The notes: generated by a model from the sequence alone, not told the origin. 64,000 nt of DNA from GCA-001735895 sp964651385 (GCA_964651385.1 CAZYYM010000004.1:18586-82585), one strand, 5' to 3'; positions 1 to 8,986 are shown, counted from the stretch's first letter. Numbers and translations are program-made.

Positions 1-104
1 GTTCTGCTGGAAAATCCACATTGCGGCAATTGTGGCGTGCCCTTCATGTAAATGATTACAGGATGGGTTTCCACCTGCTGTTTAATACGTTCGAGAACGT
101 CCAT
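1..104 (-). CDS. grxD: Monothiol glutaredoxin GrxD, 5' end only
   Basis: The minus strand from position 104 reads the first 34 residues of a monothiol glutaredoxin of the Grx4 type. It contains the family's MKGTP stretch followed by a CGFS active-site motif preceded by PQ. Such proteins bind a [2Fe-2S] cluster with glutathione and take part in iron-sulfur trafficking in the cytoplasm. The start ATG (102-104) has a purine-rich GAGAGGA stretch upstream. The rest lies beyond the left edge. It follows the amidotransferase gene on the same strand with about 80 bases between them. The call is confident despite truncation because the CGFS context is so characteristic. Confidence 0.9.
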   Translation of the reverse strand, partial: MDVLERIKQQVETHPVIIYMKGTPQLPQCGFSSR

Positions 105-182
105 CAAAATTCCTCTCAATAACTGACTAAATTAGTAGGTTATTATCATATCCGGTTTTAACCATGATTGACAACCGTTGTC

Positions 183-1952
183 TTATATATGTTGTTGTAA
201 CCAGTATTCAAGTACAGCGCTATGCCATAACTTGCTGCCGTTCAATTGGGTAAAATGTTTCTCGGGATCAGCCAGCAGTCTGTCCAGATAAGTTTGATTA
301 AATATTCCCCGCTGCCGACAACTTTGGCTATTGAGTGTATCAGCCATAAATTCGTAAAAGTCACCCCTGACATATTTCAATGCCGGCATGGGAAAATATC
401 CTTTAGGCCGGTCAATCACGGTATCTGGAATTTTGCCACGGGCGATCTCCTTTAATACACCCTTGCCATGATGTTTTAGCTTCAGTTCAGGCGGACAGGC
501 TGCAACAAGTTCGACCAGGTTTTGATCCAGAAACGGTACTCGTGCCTCGAGCCCCCAGGCCATGGTCATATTGTCGACCCGTTTAACCGGGTCATCTACA
601 ATCAGTGTAGTTACGTCAAATCGTAATACTGCATCCATGAAAGTATCTGCATGTTCGCTATTTAGAGATTCCTCGATAAGCGCAGAAGTATAATCTTTGC
701 CACAATAAGCTGGGCTCACGGCTTGACAATATTCGTCGTGATCACGATCCACATAATTAGGAGCAAAGCGTTCGAGGGGTGTGCCAGCGGCGGCGAGCAT
801 GCGCCCGTACCAGAAATAACCCGCAAATACTTCGTCCGCTCCCTGCCCGCTTTGCACAACTTTTACCGCCTTCGACACTTGTTCCGATAATAGATAAAAA
901 GCCACCGCATCCTGACCGACCATGGGCTCTGCCATGGCTTCGACCGCCTCAGGTAACCGCGCCAGCACCTGGTCATTGGGTATTAAATATTTGTGATGCT
1001 CTGTCTGGTATCGCTCGGCGACCGGATCCGAAAATTCGAATTCGTTTCCTCTTTCTTCGGGCTGGTCCTCAAATCCAATGCTGAACGTTTTTATCTGGCC
1101 GACCCCGGCTTCAGCCAACAACGCAACCAGAAGGCTCGAATCCAGACCACCAGAAAGTAATACACCAACCGGCACGTCAGCGATATTAATACGACGTTTT
1201 ACCGATTCGATCAACGCCGCATGAATACGCTCATTCCATTCTTCAGCGCCAAGCGGTTTAGCCGCTCGATGGGCCTTCAATTCCCAGTATTGCCTTTCCT
1301 TTGTTGAACCATCCGGCTGGATCGTCATCTGGTAACCTGGCCGGCATTTGCGAACGCCATTTAGCAAGGTTCGTGGTGCCGGGATAACAGCATGCAGACT
1401 AAGCTGGAAATGTAAGCCTGCCAAATCGATCGAAGTATCACACTGACCGGTTGCGATCAGTGCCTGGGGATTGGATGCAAAATAAAATCCGCGACTGGTT
1501 TGCGAATAATACAGTGGCTTGATGCCCAACCGATCACGCGCCAGAAACAGCTTTTTGATTTGTCGATCCCAAATAGCAAAGGCAAACATGCCATGCAGTT
1601 TTTCGGTGCAGGACTCACCCCAACAGGCATAAGCATTGATGATAACTTCAGTATCACTATGCGACCGAAATAGATATCCACCGGCAATTAACTGTTCACG
1701 TAATTCCGGGTAATTGTAAATCGTACCATTAAAAACGATGCAATAGCGTTCGCTAACATCCTGCATGGGTTGACGACCCATTGCCGACAAATCAATAATC
1801 GAAAGCCGTCTATGACCCAGCATTACCGGGCCATCGCTCCAATGCCCTTTATCGTCAGGACCGCGCCGCGCAACCTTTGCAGACATGGCTTCGGCAATGG
1901 ACATATCGATCGACTGGTCAGAAAAACTTAATGCACCATACAACCCGCACAT
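183..1952 (-). CDS. asnO: Asparagine-synthase family amidotransferase, probable N-acetylglutaminylglutamine amide (NAGGN) synthase
   Basis: A 589-residue class II glutamine amidotransferase. After Met1, Cys2 is the N-terminal nucleophile of the glutaminase domain (about 1-210). The synthase domain follows, with the ATP pyrophosphatase signature SGGLDSS near residue 265. It matches from memory the NAGGN synthase subfamily rather than plain AsnB: similar length, HAVIPAPRTLL near 190, SGQGADEVFAGY, and the stretch VDDPVKRVDNMTMAWGLEAR. That enzyme amidates N-acetylglutaminylglutamine to a dipeptide osmolyte. The start has GAGG upstream. The usual partner ngg (acetyltransferase/ligase) is not beside it: grxD lies downstream and a divergent membrane gene upstream. 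An AsnB role remains possible. Confidence 0.8.
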   Translation of the reverse strand: MCGLYGALSFSDQSIDMSIAEAMSAKVARRGPDDKGHWSDGPVMLGHRRLSIIDLSAMGRQPMQDVSERYCIVFNGTIYNYPELREQLIAGGYLFRSHSDTEVIINAYACWGESCTEKLHGMFAFAIWDRQIKKLFLARDRLGIKPLYYSQTSRGFYFASNPQALIATGQCDTSIDLAGLHFQLSLHAVIPAPRTLLNGVRKCRPGYQMTIQPDGSTKERQYWELKAHRAAKPLGAEEWNERIHAALIESVKRRINIADVPVGVLLSGGLDSSLLVALLAEAGVGQIKTFSIGFEDQPEERGNEFEFSDPVAERYQTEHHKYLIPNDQVLARLPEAVEAMAEPMVGQDAVAFYLLSEQVSKAVKVVQSGQGADEVFAGYFWYGRMLAAAGTPLERFAPNYVDRDHDEYCQAVSPAYCGKDYTSALIEESLNSEHADTFMDAVLRFDVTTLIVDDPVKRVDNMTMAWGLEARVPFLDQNLVELVAACPPELKLKHHGKGVLKEIARGKIPDTVIDRPKGYFPMPALKYVRGDFYEFMADTLNSQSCRQRGIFNQTYLDRLLADPEKHFTQLNGSKLWHSAVLEYWLQQHI

Positions 1953-2008
1953 AAAACCTCACAATATTTAGGTATTTTGATAATTTTCAACGGCTTAGCA
2001 GAGATTCA

Positions 2009-2037
2009 TTGCGCCGCATTCAGAAAGTCCCTATACT
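2009..2037 (+). promoter_or_regulatory. Sigma70-type promoter for the PuuD-like gene
   Basis: TTGCGC (2009-2014) and TATACT (2032-2037) are separated by exactly 17 bases, followed by a GC-rich discriminator. The predicted start near 2044 leaves a leader of about 68 bases ending in GGGAG six bases before the ATG at 2112. By-eye consensus match only. Confidence 0.6.
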
Positions 2038-2111
2038 CCGCCGCGTGCAACGAGGGAGATAGATATTATCTGCTCCCTCATATTCTAAACATATAATTTC
2101 GGGAGTCATCA

Positions 2112-2708
2112 ATGAATCCTTTAAAATCCATCACCGGTACGATTGTAGTCGGTGTTATTCTGTCAGTAATCATCATGTTACTCTTTAAAGACGGCGTTTC
2201 ACATCCAGTCGGTATTGTCGTCTGGTTACATGCTATGGCCGGTGTTACCTGGATCGGGTTGCTCTACTATTTCAATTTTGTACAGGTGCCCGCGGTAGCA
2301 ACCGCAGTCGCCGAAGCTGATAACGGTGGCCCGGGTGCCGCTGCTATTAATAAGTACGTTGCGCCTACTGCTTTACTCTGGTTCCGCTGGGGTGCTTTGG
2401 CAACCTGGATAACAGGAGCAATTATCCTGGCCCGGCTGGGGATTCTTGGAGACGCTTTCATGTTCAAGTCTGGTGCAGCCGTAATCGGCATCGGCGCCTG
2501 GATGGGAACCATTATGCTATTTAATGTCTGGGTGTTAATCTGGCCGAACCAAAAGAAAATTCTCGGCCTCGACGGTAAAACCCATGAGCCGGCTGATATA
2601 GCCAACGCGAAATTTGTCGCATTAATGGCTTCGCGCACAAATACTTTTTTGTCGATTCCAATGTTGCTGTCGATGACAGCATTTGGACATGGCGGTTTTC
2701 CTTTTTAA
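2112..2708 (+). CDS. PuuD-like (urate oxidase N-terminal domain) membrane protein
   Basis: A 198-residue integral membrane protein with about four to five hydrophobic segments: residues 8-25, 33-55, 88-108, 118-145 and a C-terminal one near 180. The stretch WLHAMAGVTWIGLLYYFNF and the later WFRWGAL are typical of the Urate_ox_N/DUF989 membrane domain found at the N-terminus of PuuD-type urate hydroxylases. The C-terminal cytochrome c domain of full PuuD (a CxxCH motif) is absent, so urate oxidation is not assured; many marine proteobacteria carry such stand-alone versions of unknown role. It is monocistronic, with a promoter at 2009-2037 and a strong terminator at 2723-2765. Confidence 0.75.
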   Translation: MNPLKSITGTIVVGVILSVIIMLLFKDGVSHPVGIVVWLHAMAGVTWIGLLYYFNFVQVPAVATAVAEADNGGPGAAAINKYVAPTALLWFRWGALATWITGAIILARLGILGDAFMFKSGAAVIGIGAWMGTIMLFNVWVLIWPNQKKILGLDGKTHEPADIANAKFVALMASRTNTFLSIPMLLSMTAFGHGGFPF

Positions 2709-2722
2709 GACACCCCCCAGAA

Positions 2723-2765
2723 AATAATAAAAGCCCCGATTAAGTATCCACGGGCTTTTATTATT
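2723..2765 (+). terminator. Rho-independent terminator after the PuuD-like gene
   Basis: A perfect 14-bp stem (2723-2736 with 2752-2765) ending in GCCC/GGGC and flanked by A-rich and T-rich arms, with a 15-base loop, then further T residues. The A/T symmetry would let it work in both directions. It lies 15 bases past the stop codon. Confidence 0.9.
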
Positions 2766-2888
2766 TTGCTTCTGGTCAGTCCAGGAAGTTAATTCAACGC
2801 GCTAGCCATAGTGTCACTATTTTGGCGAAACCACTTGTATTAATTGGAAATTGGCGTATGTTTGAGCGTTTTTTCACGCACATCAGCT

Positions 2889-4070
2889 ATGTCCAAGCAT
2901 TTGATTTCTGCCTACCAATCCCTGCCGATCAGTTTTGCCCGCGGTGATGGAATTTACCTCTGGGATCAAAATGACGTGCAGTATCTCGATTCGCTCTGTG
3001 GTATATCCGTCACCAGTCTCGGCCATACCCATCCTGCAGTAACCAAAGCCATTCAGACACAGGCCGAAACATTACTTCACACCTCGAATATTTACTCGAT
3101 CGAATGGCAACAAAAGCTGGCCGACAAGCTCTGTGAACTTTCGGGAATGGATAAGGTATTTTTTGGAAATTCGGGTGCTGAAGCGAATGAAACCGCCATT
3201 AAACTGGCTCGCCTGCACGGTAATAGACAGGGTATTAAAGACCCGCAGATTGTGGTGATGGAGCAGAGCTTCCATGGCCGTACCATGGCGACTTTGAGTG
3301 CGACAGGAAACCGCAAGGTACAAGCCGGATTTGAACCGCTGGTTTCCGGCTTTGTGCGCGCGCCATACAATAATATCGAAGCGATTAGGTCGATTGCCGC
3401 CAATAATAGAAAAGTGGTCGCGATTCTGGTGGAGCCCGTTCAAGGAGAAGGCGGCATAGTCGTGCCCGATTCCGGTTACCTGTCCGCTTTACGTGAAATT
3501 TGTGATGCGAATAACTGGTTGTTAATGCTTGATGAAATTCAGACTGGAATCGCACGCAGTGGCAAAATGTTTGCTTTTCAACACGAAAATATCATTCCGG
3601 ACGTTATGACTTTGGCCAAGGCGCTGGGCAATGGCATACCAATCGGTGCTTGTGTCACCTGGGGAGAAGCGGCAGAAGTGATCCAGCCTGGTAGCCACGG
3701 GTCCACATTTGGTGGCAATCCGCTCGCTTGTCGTACGGCCTTGACTGTGCTTGAAAGTATTATAGACAATAAATTGGCCACCAACGCGGCACGACGCGGT
3801 GAGCAGTTAACCGATTTACTCAGGAAAGGGCTTGAAAATAACAGGCAGGTATTTGAAATTCGGAGCCTTGGCCTGTTGATTGGCATTGAAATGATTCAAA
3901 ATTGCCAGTCACTGGTTAAGCGGGCGCTTGAGCAACAGCTATTAATCAATGTCACCGCCGAAAGAGTCGTGCGATTATTACCGCCTATTATTATTGACGA
4001 AAAACAAACAGCAGAAATTGCTGAAAAAGTAATCCATTGCATCAACGCTTTCAAAGCTGAAGATAGATAA
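2889..4070 (+). CDS. argD: Acetylornithine aminotransferase
   Basis: A PLP-dependent class III aminotransferase of 393 residues from the ATG at 2889. It converts N-acetylglutamate semialdehyde to N-acetylornithine (arginine synthesis) and often doubles as succinyldiaminopimelate transaminase. Visible family marks are GNSGAEANETAIK, FHGRTMA, the cofactor-contacting LLMLDEIQTGIARSG, and TLAKALGNG with the Schiff-base lysine. The frame stays open 15 codons further upstream to 2844, but the extension is unlike the family, so 2889 is preferred although no clear ribosome binding site is visible. The argF start lies two bases after its stop, so the two are surely co-transcribed. Confidence 0.95.
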   Translation: MSKHLISAYQSLPISFARGDGIYLWDQNDVQYLDSLCGISVTSLGHTHPAVTKAIQTQAETLLHTSNIYSIEWQQKLADKLCELSGMDKVFFGNSGAEANETAIKLARLHGNRQGIKDPQIVVMEQSFHGRTMATLSATGNRKVQAGFEPLVSGFVRAPYNNIEAIRSIAANNRKVVAILVEPVQGEGGIVVPDSGYLSALREICDANNWLLMLDEIQTGIARSGKMFAFQHENIIPDVMTLAKALGNGIPIGACVTWGEAAEVIQPGSHGSTFGGNPLACRTALTVLESIIDNKLATNAARRGEQLTDLLRKGLENNRQVFEIRSLGLLIGIEMIQNCQSLVKRALEQQLLINVTAERVVRLLPPIIIDEKQTAEIAEKVIHCINAFKAEDR

Positions 4071-4072
4071 AA

Positions 4073-4975
4073 ATGCCTATACGCCACTTTCTGAGCCTGC
4101 TGGATCTAACCGGTGATGAATTACGAGAATTGATTGGTCACGCTATTGATGTCAAACAAAAATTAAAACGCGGCATCGAGCATCGACCGCTGCAAGGCAA
4201 GACACTGGCAATGATATTCGAAAAGGCGTCTACCCGAACTCGCGTTTCATTTGAAACCGGTATGTATCAGCTCGGTGGTCACGCGATGTTTTTATCGCCT
4301 CGTGACAGCCAACTGGGCCGAGGGGAGCGAATCGAAGACAGTGCCCGAGTCATTTCCAGTATGGTCGATTGCATTATGGCGAGGACATTTGGTCATGACC
4401 GGATTGAGTTGTTAGCTAAACATTCGTGTAGCCCGGTAATAAACGGATTAACTGATTATCTGCATCCCTGCCAGCTACTCGCCGACATGCAAACCTGGTT
4501 TGAACAGCGAGGCAATATTGAAGGTGCAACAGTGGCCTGGATTGGTGATGGTAATAATATGTGCCAATCTTATATTAATGCAGCCATTCGGTTTGATTTT
4601 GAGCTGAATATTGGCTGCCCAATGGGACACGAACCGGACGAAAGCCTGGTCCAGTCCGCAGGCAACCGAGTACGAATTTATAATACTGCGGCCGAGGCAG
4701 CTAGAAATGTCGATCTGATAGTGACCGATGTTTTTGCCAGTATGGGGCAGGAGGAAGAGCAGGCGCAACGAATTCAGGCCTTCGCGGACTTTCAGGTTTC
4801 CGCGGATATTATGGCTGTTGCCGACAAAGATGCGCTGTTTATGCACTGCCTGCCGGCCCATAGGGGCGAAGAAGTGACGGCAGAAGTTCTCGAAGGCGAC
4901 CAAAGTGTGATTTGGCAGGAAGCCGAAAATCGATTGCACGCACAAAAATCCCTGCTTGAATTTTTAATGCAGTAA
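4073..4975 (+). CDS. argF: Ornithine carbamoyltransferase
   Basis: A cytoplasmic transferase of 300 residues making citrulline from ornithine and carbamoyl phosphate. The carbamoyl-phosphate motif STRTR lies near residue 45 in FEKASTRTRVSFE. The ornithine-loop motif appears as DVFASMGQ (about 222), and the catalytic HCLPAHRGEE is near 260. Length and motifs are those of the anabolic enzyme. It follows argD by two bases. Its stop lies six bases from the convergent end of the GGDEF gene, with no obvious terminator hairpin between them. Confidence 0.96.
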   Translation: MPIRHFLSLLDLTGDELRELIGHAIDVKQKLKRGIEHRPLQGKTLAMIFEKASTRTRVSFETGMYQLGGHAMFLSPRDSQLGRGERIEDSARVISSMVDCIMARTFGHDRIELLAKHSCSPVINGLTDYLHPCQLLADMQTWFEQRGNIEGATVAWIGDGNNMCQSYINAAIRFDFELNIGCPMGHEPDESLVQSAGNRVRIYNTAAEAARNVDLIVTDVFASMGQEEEQAQRIQAFADFQVSADIMAVADKDALFMHCLPAHRGEEVTAEVLEGDQSVIWQEAENRLHAQKSLLEFLMQ

Positions 4976-4980
4976 CCGTC

Positions 4981-6078
4981 TTACTGATCAATTACTTCGA
5001 TTCGGTTGCGTCCCTTATCTTTAGCTAGTTTAAGCGCATTGTCGGTTTTCCCCAATAACTCGCGTGACGACGACATGGCTGTTACCACCTGACTGCTCAA
5101 GCCAGCGCTAACCGTCAAATATCGAGCCGCCTTGGATTTGCTATGTTCGATCTTCAAGTCAGCCAGGGCCTTCTCAACCCGTAGAATCAATAGCCTTGCA
5201 TTTTCACAACTCATACCCGGCAAAACAAGCGCAAATTCTGCGCCGTTTAGTCGTGCCACCATCTGACTCTGGTGGGTTATTTCGGCCGTTAGTAGTTTGG
5301 CTATTTTACAAAGCGTTATATCACCTAATTCCTGGCCGTAAATCGTGTTGTATTCATAGTAGTAATCGACGTTAAGCCGAATCAAGGATATAGGAGTGTT
5401 GGCGTTTTGATATTGACGCCATACCTCTTCAAGACGAACGCGAAATGCGCGATAATTAGAAATACCGGTTAGCTCATCGGTAGTCGATATTTTTTCCAAC
5501 GCCTTATTCGAGTGCGATACGGCATCGAGCAATCTTTGTAAGTCTTCAACCAGCGTTTCGTTATCAAATCTATAATAAAGTGCATCATTCAGTAATTCAT
5601 GCATGCGTCTTACACTCATGGACCCGGCAGTTATCATAAAAACATACAAGACTGTCAATACATAACCATCCGGTGTTTGCTGCCAGAACAACCAGAGCGT
5701 CACCGGTACCATCATGGCTAAAAGATAACTGATATAAACCACCAAAGACGTAAACAGATATGCGATAGCCCCCATGCCCATGCCCAGCAGCACTGAATGC
5801 AAGATAATTTGCAGATTAGTGGTGACATAAGGCATAAGCCAGGCCGCACCGCATCCCTGCATCAGGCCGGCTGCGATCACACCGATACTAAATCGGTTTA
5901 GCCATTTTAAATGGGGAAAATATGTTTTTTCTTTGAAACGCTGAAATTTGTTAAATAATAGATATCGTATAGAGAGTACAACGCATAGTGTAACAAACCA
6001 GATGATGACCCATTGCTGACGCCCCTGTATAGATAATTCGATATAGGCCAGTATCGACATCACAATTGATATAAACAA
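4981..6078 (-). CDS. Membrane protein with degenerate GGDEF domain
   Basis: About six hydrophobic segments occupy residues 1-155, a linker helix follows, and a GGDEF-family domain spans about 195-360. The domain entry motif DELTGISNYRAF is typical, but the active-site signature reads NGAEF (278-282) instead of GG(D/E)EF, losing the first Gly and the metal-binding acidic residue. No RxxD inhibitory site precedes it. It is therefore probably not an active diguanylate cyclase and may bind GTP or act as a partner. The listed start is a TTG. The frame stays open 37 codons further, to an ATT at 6187-6189 preceded by AAAGGA at eight bases, which would add a plausible N-terminus before the first membrane helix. 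Confidence 0.85.
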   Translation of the reverse strand: MFISIVMSILAYIELSIQGRQQWVIIWFVTLCVVLSIRYLLFNKFQRFKEKTYFPHLKWLNRFSIGVIAAGLMQGCGAAWLMPYVTTNLQIILHSVLLGMGMGAIAYLFTSLVVYISYLLAMMVPVTLWLFWQQTPDGYVLTVLYVFMITAGSMSVRRMHELLNDALYYRFDNETLVEDLQRLLDAVSHSNKALEKISTTDELTGISNYRAFRVRLEEVWRQYQNANTPISLIRLNVDYYYEYNTIYGQELGDITLCKIAKLLTAEITHQSQMVARLNGAEFALVLPGMSCENARLLILRVEKALADLKIEHSKSKAARYLTVSAGLSSQVVTAMSSSRELLGKTDNALKLAKDKGRNRIEVIDQ

Positions 6079-6280
6079 AGTTATGAAGATGCCGGACTTA
6101 ACACGGGCGTAGAGGAAACTGACCAGTTCCTGTTGTTGTAACTGGAGGCTGCTAACCGGTTTATCAGTGTCGAAATTGATGTTATTAATTTTCTAATTCC
6201 TTTTAATCAGATAATATCGTGCCGAGCACAAATCATATAATATATTTACACGATGCGATTTTAAAGACGAACCTTCAGTT

Positions 6281-7579
6281 ATGAGTAACAATCCGGCCTA
6301 TGTCCAATGGTTTAGAGGTGCGGCCCCCTACATCAAGGCGCACCGTAAAAAAACTTTCGTAATATTAATTTCCGACGAATTTATTCGTTCGGATCAATTT
6401 ATCGGCCTCACTCACGACCTTGCCTTACTCAACCATCTTGGTATCAAGTTGGTTATCTTGCACGGAAGTCGTAAAAGCATCGATCAGCACCTGCAGAGAA
6501 ACAATATTACGTCGAAATTTAATCGCAATATTCGCATCAGCGACACCGAATCTTTACCATATATTGTACAGGCGATCAACGAAGTTAAAACCTGCCTGGA
6601 ATCACATTTATCGATGGGCCTGCCAAATACACCCATGTCAGGTTCCGATATTACTCTGGTAAGCGGAAACTTTGTTACGGGAATGCCGTTAGGTGTCATT
6701 GATGGAGTCGACATGCTGCACTCAGGCAAGGTACGCGACATCAAGCATGAGGTAATCAATGAATTGCTTGAAAAGAATCATGTCATTCTGCTATCCAATA
6801 TCGGTTATTCACGTACCGGCGAGGTTTTTAACCTTCCGGCAGAAGAGTTGGCCAGTGAAGTTGCACAGGCACTTCATGCAGACAAATTAATTTTTATTCA
6901 GCATACCGACGATCGCAGTGATCGAGCCGATACCTTGTCAACGCAGGAATGCCAGATAATCATTGATAATAATGAGACAGACAACGACTACAGGAATTTA
7001 TTAATACAAGCCATATCGGCAATACAGTCAAATGTCAAACGCGCTCACATTATCAACCAGCAGGTAGATGGAGGTTTAATCCTGGAATTATTCACCCGTG
7101 ACGGCTGCGGAACGATGATTACCAACTTATTTTATGAGGGTATCCGCGATGCGATCATCGATGATGTTGGCGGTATATTGAGCCTGATTCAACCACTTGA
7201 AGCGAGTGGCATTCTGGTTGAAAGATCGAGGGAACAGCTCGAACTTGATATCGCGCATTTTCAGGTAATCGAAAAGGACGGCATGATCATCGCTTGCGTC
7301 GCCTGTATTCCTGATGCATCGAATGAATATTCTGAACTGGCCTGCCTGGCGGTCCATAAGAATTATCGTAATGCAGGACTAGGTGAACAGTTACTCAGAA
7401 AAATCGAGCAGCTATCGCGCCAGAAAAATATTAGACTTCTCTATACTTTAACCACTCGTACTTCGCACTGGTTTCTCGAACATGGATTTATTGTCGCCCC
7501 GGATTTCCCGCTACCATCACACAAGCAAACAGCGTATAACCAGAAACGATCTTCCAAAATTCTGAGTAAAAAAATCTGA
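6281..7579 (+). CDS. argA: Amino-acid N-acetyltransferase (N-acetylglutamate synthase)
   Basis: A 432-residue two-domain enzyme catalysing the first step of arginine synthesis, glutamate plus acetyl-CoA to N-acetylglutamate. The N-terminal amino-acid kinase-like domain (about 1-285) opens with FRGAAPYIKAHRKKTFVI, the classical ArgA start; it normally holds the arginine feedback site. The C-terminal GNAT domain (about 290-430) contains LAVHKNYRNAGLGEQLL, the acetyl-CoA loop. Length is close to the E. coli enzyme. The next gene begins one base after the stop, implying co-transcription. An argJ gene at 19735-20946 may supply overlapping activity. Confidence 0.95.
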   Translation: MSNNPAYVQWFRGAAPYIKAHRKKTFVILISDEFIRSDQFIGLTHDLALLNHLGIKLVILHGSRKSIDQHLQRNNITSKFNRNIRISDTESLPYIVQAINEVKTCLESHLSMGLPNTPMSGSDITLVSGNFVTGMPLGVIDGVDMLHSGKVRDIKHEVINELLEKNHVILLSNIGYSRTGEVFNLPAEELASEVAQALHADKLIFIQHTDDRSDRADTLSTQECQIIIDNNETDNDYRNLLIQAISAIQSNVKRAHIINQQVDGGLILELFTRDGCGTMITNLFYEGIRDAIIDDVGGILSLIQPLEASGILVERSREQLELDIAHFQVIEKDGMIIACVACIPDASNEYSELACLAVHKNYRNAGLGEQLLRKIEQLSRQKNIRLLYTLTTRTSHWFLEHGFIVAPDFPLPSHKQTAYNQKRSSKILSKKI

Positions 7580-7580
7580 T

Positions 7581-8507
7581 ATGGCTTATGATTTAAGCAA
7601 TTATCTGGTCATAGGCGTGTCATCACGGGCACTGTTTGACCTCAATAAGGAAAATGAAATATACGAAAACAAAGGCCTGGAGGCCTATTGCAAATACCAG
7701 CTTGACCATGAAACCGATATTCTGGAACCAGGTACCGGTTTTGCCCTGATCGAGTCGATGTTACGTATAAACCGGATTGACAATAACCAGCGTCGTACCG
7801 AAGTTGTCATCGTTTCGCGAAATTCAGCCGATACCAGTTTACGCATCTCTAATTCGATTAATCATTACTCACTGGATATTACTCGGGCAGCATTTACCGG
7901 GGGTGAACCGGTTGCAAAGTATCTCAATGCCTTTGATGTCGATCTTTTTTTATCGGCAACCGAAGAAGATGTACAGGCGGCAGTCGAGTCTAATGTAGCG
8001 TCGGGATTGATTTATGACGGTCCCGTGGATAACCGACTGGATCCGTTAGAACAGATTAAAATAGCGTTCGATGGTGATGCAGTACTGTTTTCTAAGGAGT
8101 CTGAAATGATTTATCAAAATCACGGATTGGAAGCCTTTCTTGATCACGAAAAGTTAAATGCGGAAAAGCCACTGCCAGAAGGACCTTTCGCGAAGTTACT
8201 GAAGACGCTGTCTTTCCTGCAATTCGAATTGAATAACACGAGTCAAAAAGATATTCCACCGATACGAACCGCATTGGTTACTGCGCGTAACAGTCCGGCA
8301 CACGAACGCGTGATACGCACCTTACGAGCCTGGAATGTCCGAATTGACGAAACGTTTTTTCTAGGCGGGGTTTCCAAAGACAGAATTCTAAAATCTTTTT
8401 CGCCGCATATCTTCTTCGACGACCAACACCAACACTGTGACGCCGCATCGAAACACGTACCAACTGCCCGAGTCCCTTATCGCAAGACAGACAGCAATCC
8501 GGCTTAA
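7581..8507 (+). CDS. 5'-nucleotidase of the cN-I family
   Basis: A 308-residue cytosolic 5'-nucleotidase (Pfam 5-nucleotidase family). It hydrolyses nucleoside monophosphates. The protein begins LVIGVSSRALFDLNKENEIY, the family's conserved opening, and has a related second segment FDGDAVLFSKESEMIYQNHG (about 158-178), so the two halves look like echoes of each other. HAD-type features are visible: DGDAV in the second half, LVTARNS (about 235) and IFFDDQ near the end. It sits one base behind argA in an apparent operon, an arrangement for which I see no metabolic reason. Family assignment is firm; substrate is not known. Confidence 0.85.
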   Translation: MAYDLSNYLVIGVSSRALFDLNKENEIYENKGLEAYCKYQLDHETDILEPGTGFALIESMLRINRIDNNQRRTEVVIVSRNSADTSLRISNSINHYSLDITRAAFTGGEPVAKYLNAFDVDLFLSATEEDVQAAVESNVASGLIYDGPVDNRLDPLEQIKIAFDGDAVLFSKESEMIYQNHGLEAFLDHEKLNAEKPLPEGPFAKLLKTLSFLQFELNNTSQKDIPPIRTALVTARNSPAHERVIRTLRAWNVRIDETFFLGGVSKDRILKSFSPHIFFDDQHQHCDAASKHVPTARVPYRKTDSNPA

Positions 8508-8522
8508 TCCGTTACGGTTTAG

Positions 8523-8939
8523 TTAATCGTCGCGGCGTTGCTTTTCCAGTCGTTCGTGTTTTTCCTGCGCTTCAACTGTTAATGTTGCGATGGGCCGAGC
8601 CTCCAGACGGGACAGGCCAATTTCCTCACCAGTATCATCACAATAGCCGTAACTGCCATCGGCTACACGCGATAATGCGGAATCAATTTTGTTAACCAGT
8701 TTGCGATATCGGTCACGCGTGCGTAATTCCAGCGCCGCATCGGTTTCCAGCGTTGCTCGGTCATTAATATCCGGCTCCTGCCAATTTTCCTCTTTCAAAT
8801 GGGAAATGGTATTTTCGGATTCCTGCAACAACTCGGCCCGCCATGTCAGCAACTTCTGGCGGAAATACTCCAGATGCTCTGGTGCCATATATTCTTCTTT
8901 CGGGGAAGGTTTGTACCCTTCGGGTAACTCGACAGTCAT
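8523..8939 (-). CDS. dksA: RNA polymerase-binding transcription factor DksA, zinc-less variant
   Basis: A 138-residue DksA/TraR family protein that binds the RNA polymerase secondary channel with ppGpp in the stringent response. The coiled-coil tip retains two acidic residues (PDINDRA, D57 and D60), needed for function in E. coli DksA. The C4 zinc finger, however, reads C100-x2-T103-x17-T121-x2-A124: three of four cysteines are replaced. The sequence SYGYCDDTGEEIGLSRLEARPIATLTVEAQEKHE resembles what I recall of alphaproteobacterial DksA more than the enteric one. A promoter with a 17-base spacer lies at 8987-9015. Confidence 0.93.
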   Translation of the reverse strand: MTVELPEGYKPSPKEEYMAPEHLEYFRQKLLTWRAELLQESENTISHLKEENWQEPDINDRATLETDAALELRTRDRYRKLVNKIDSALSRVADGSYGYCDDTGEEIGLSRLEARPIATLTVEAQEKHERLEKQRRDD

Positions 8940-8986
8940 TGAGCGAATCTCCTGTAAATGAACGCCAATTATCGAAAACGCCGCGC

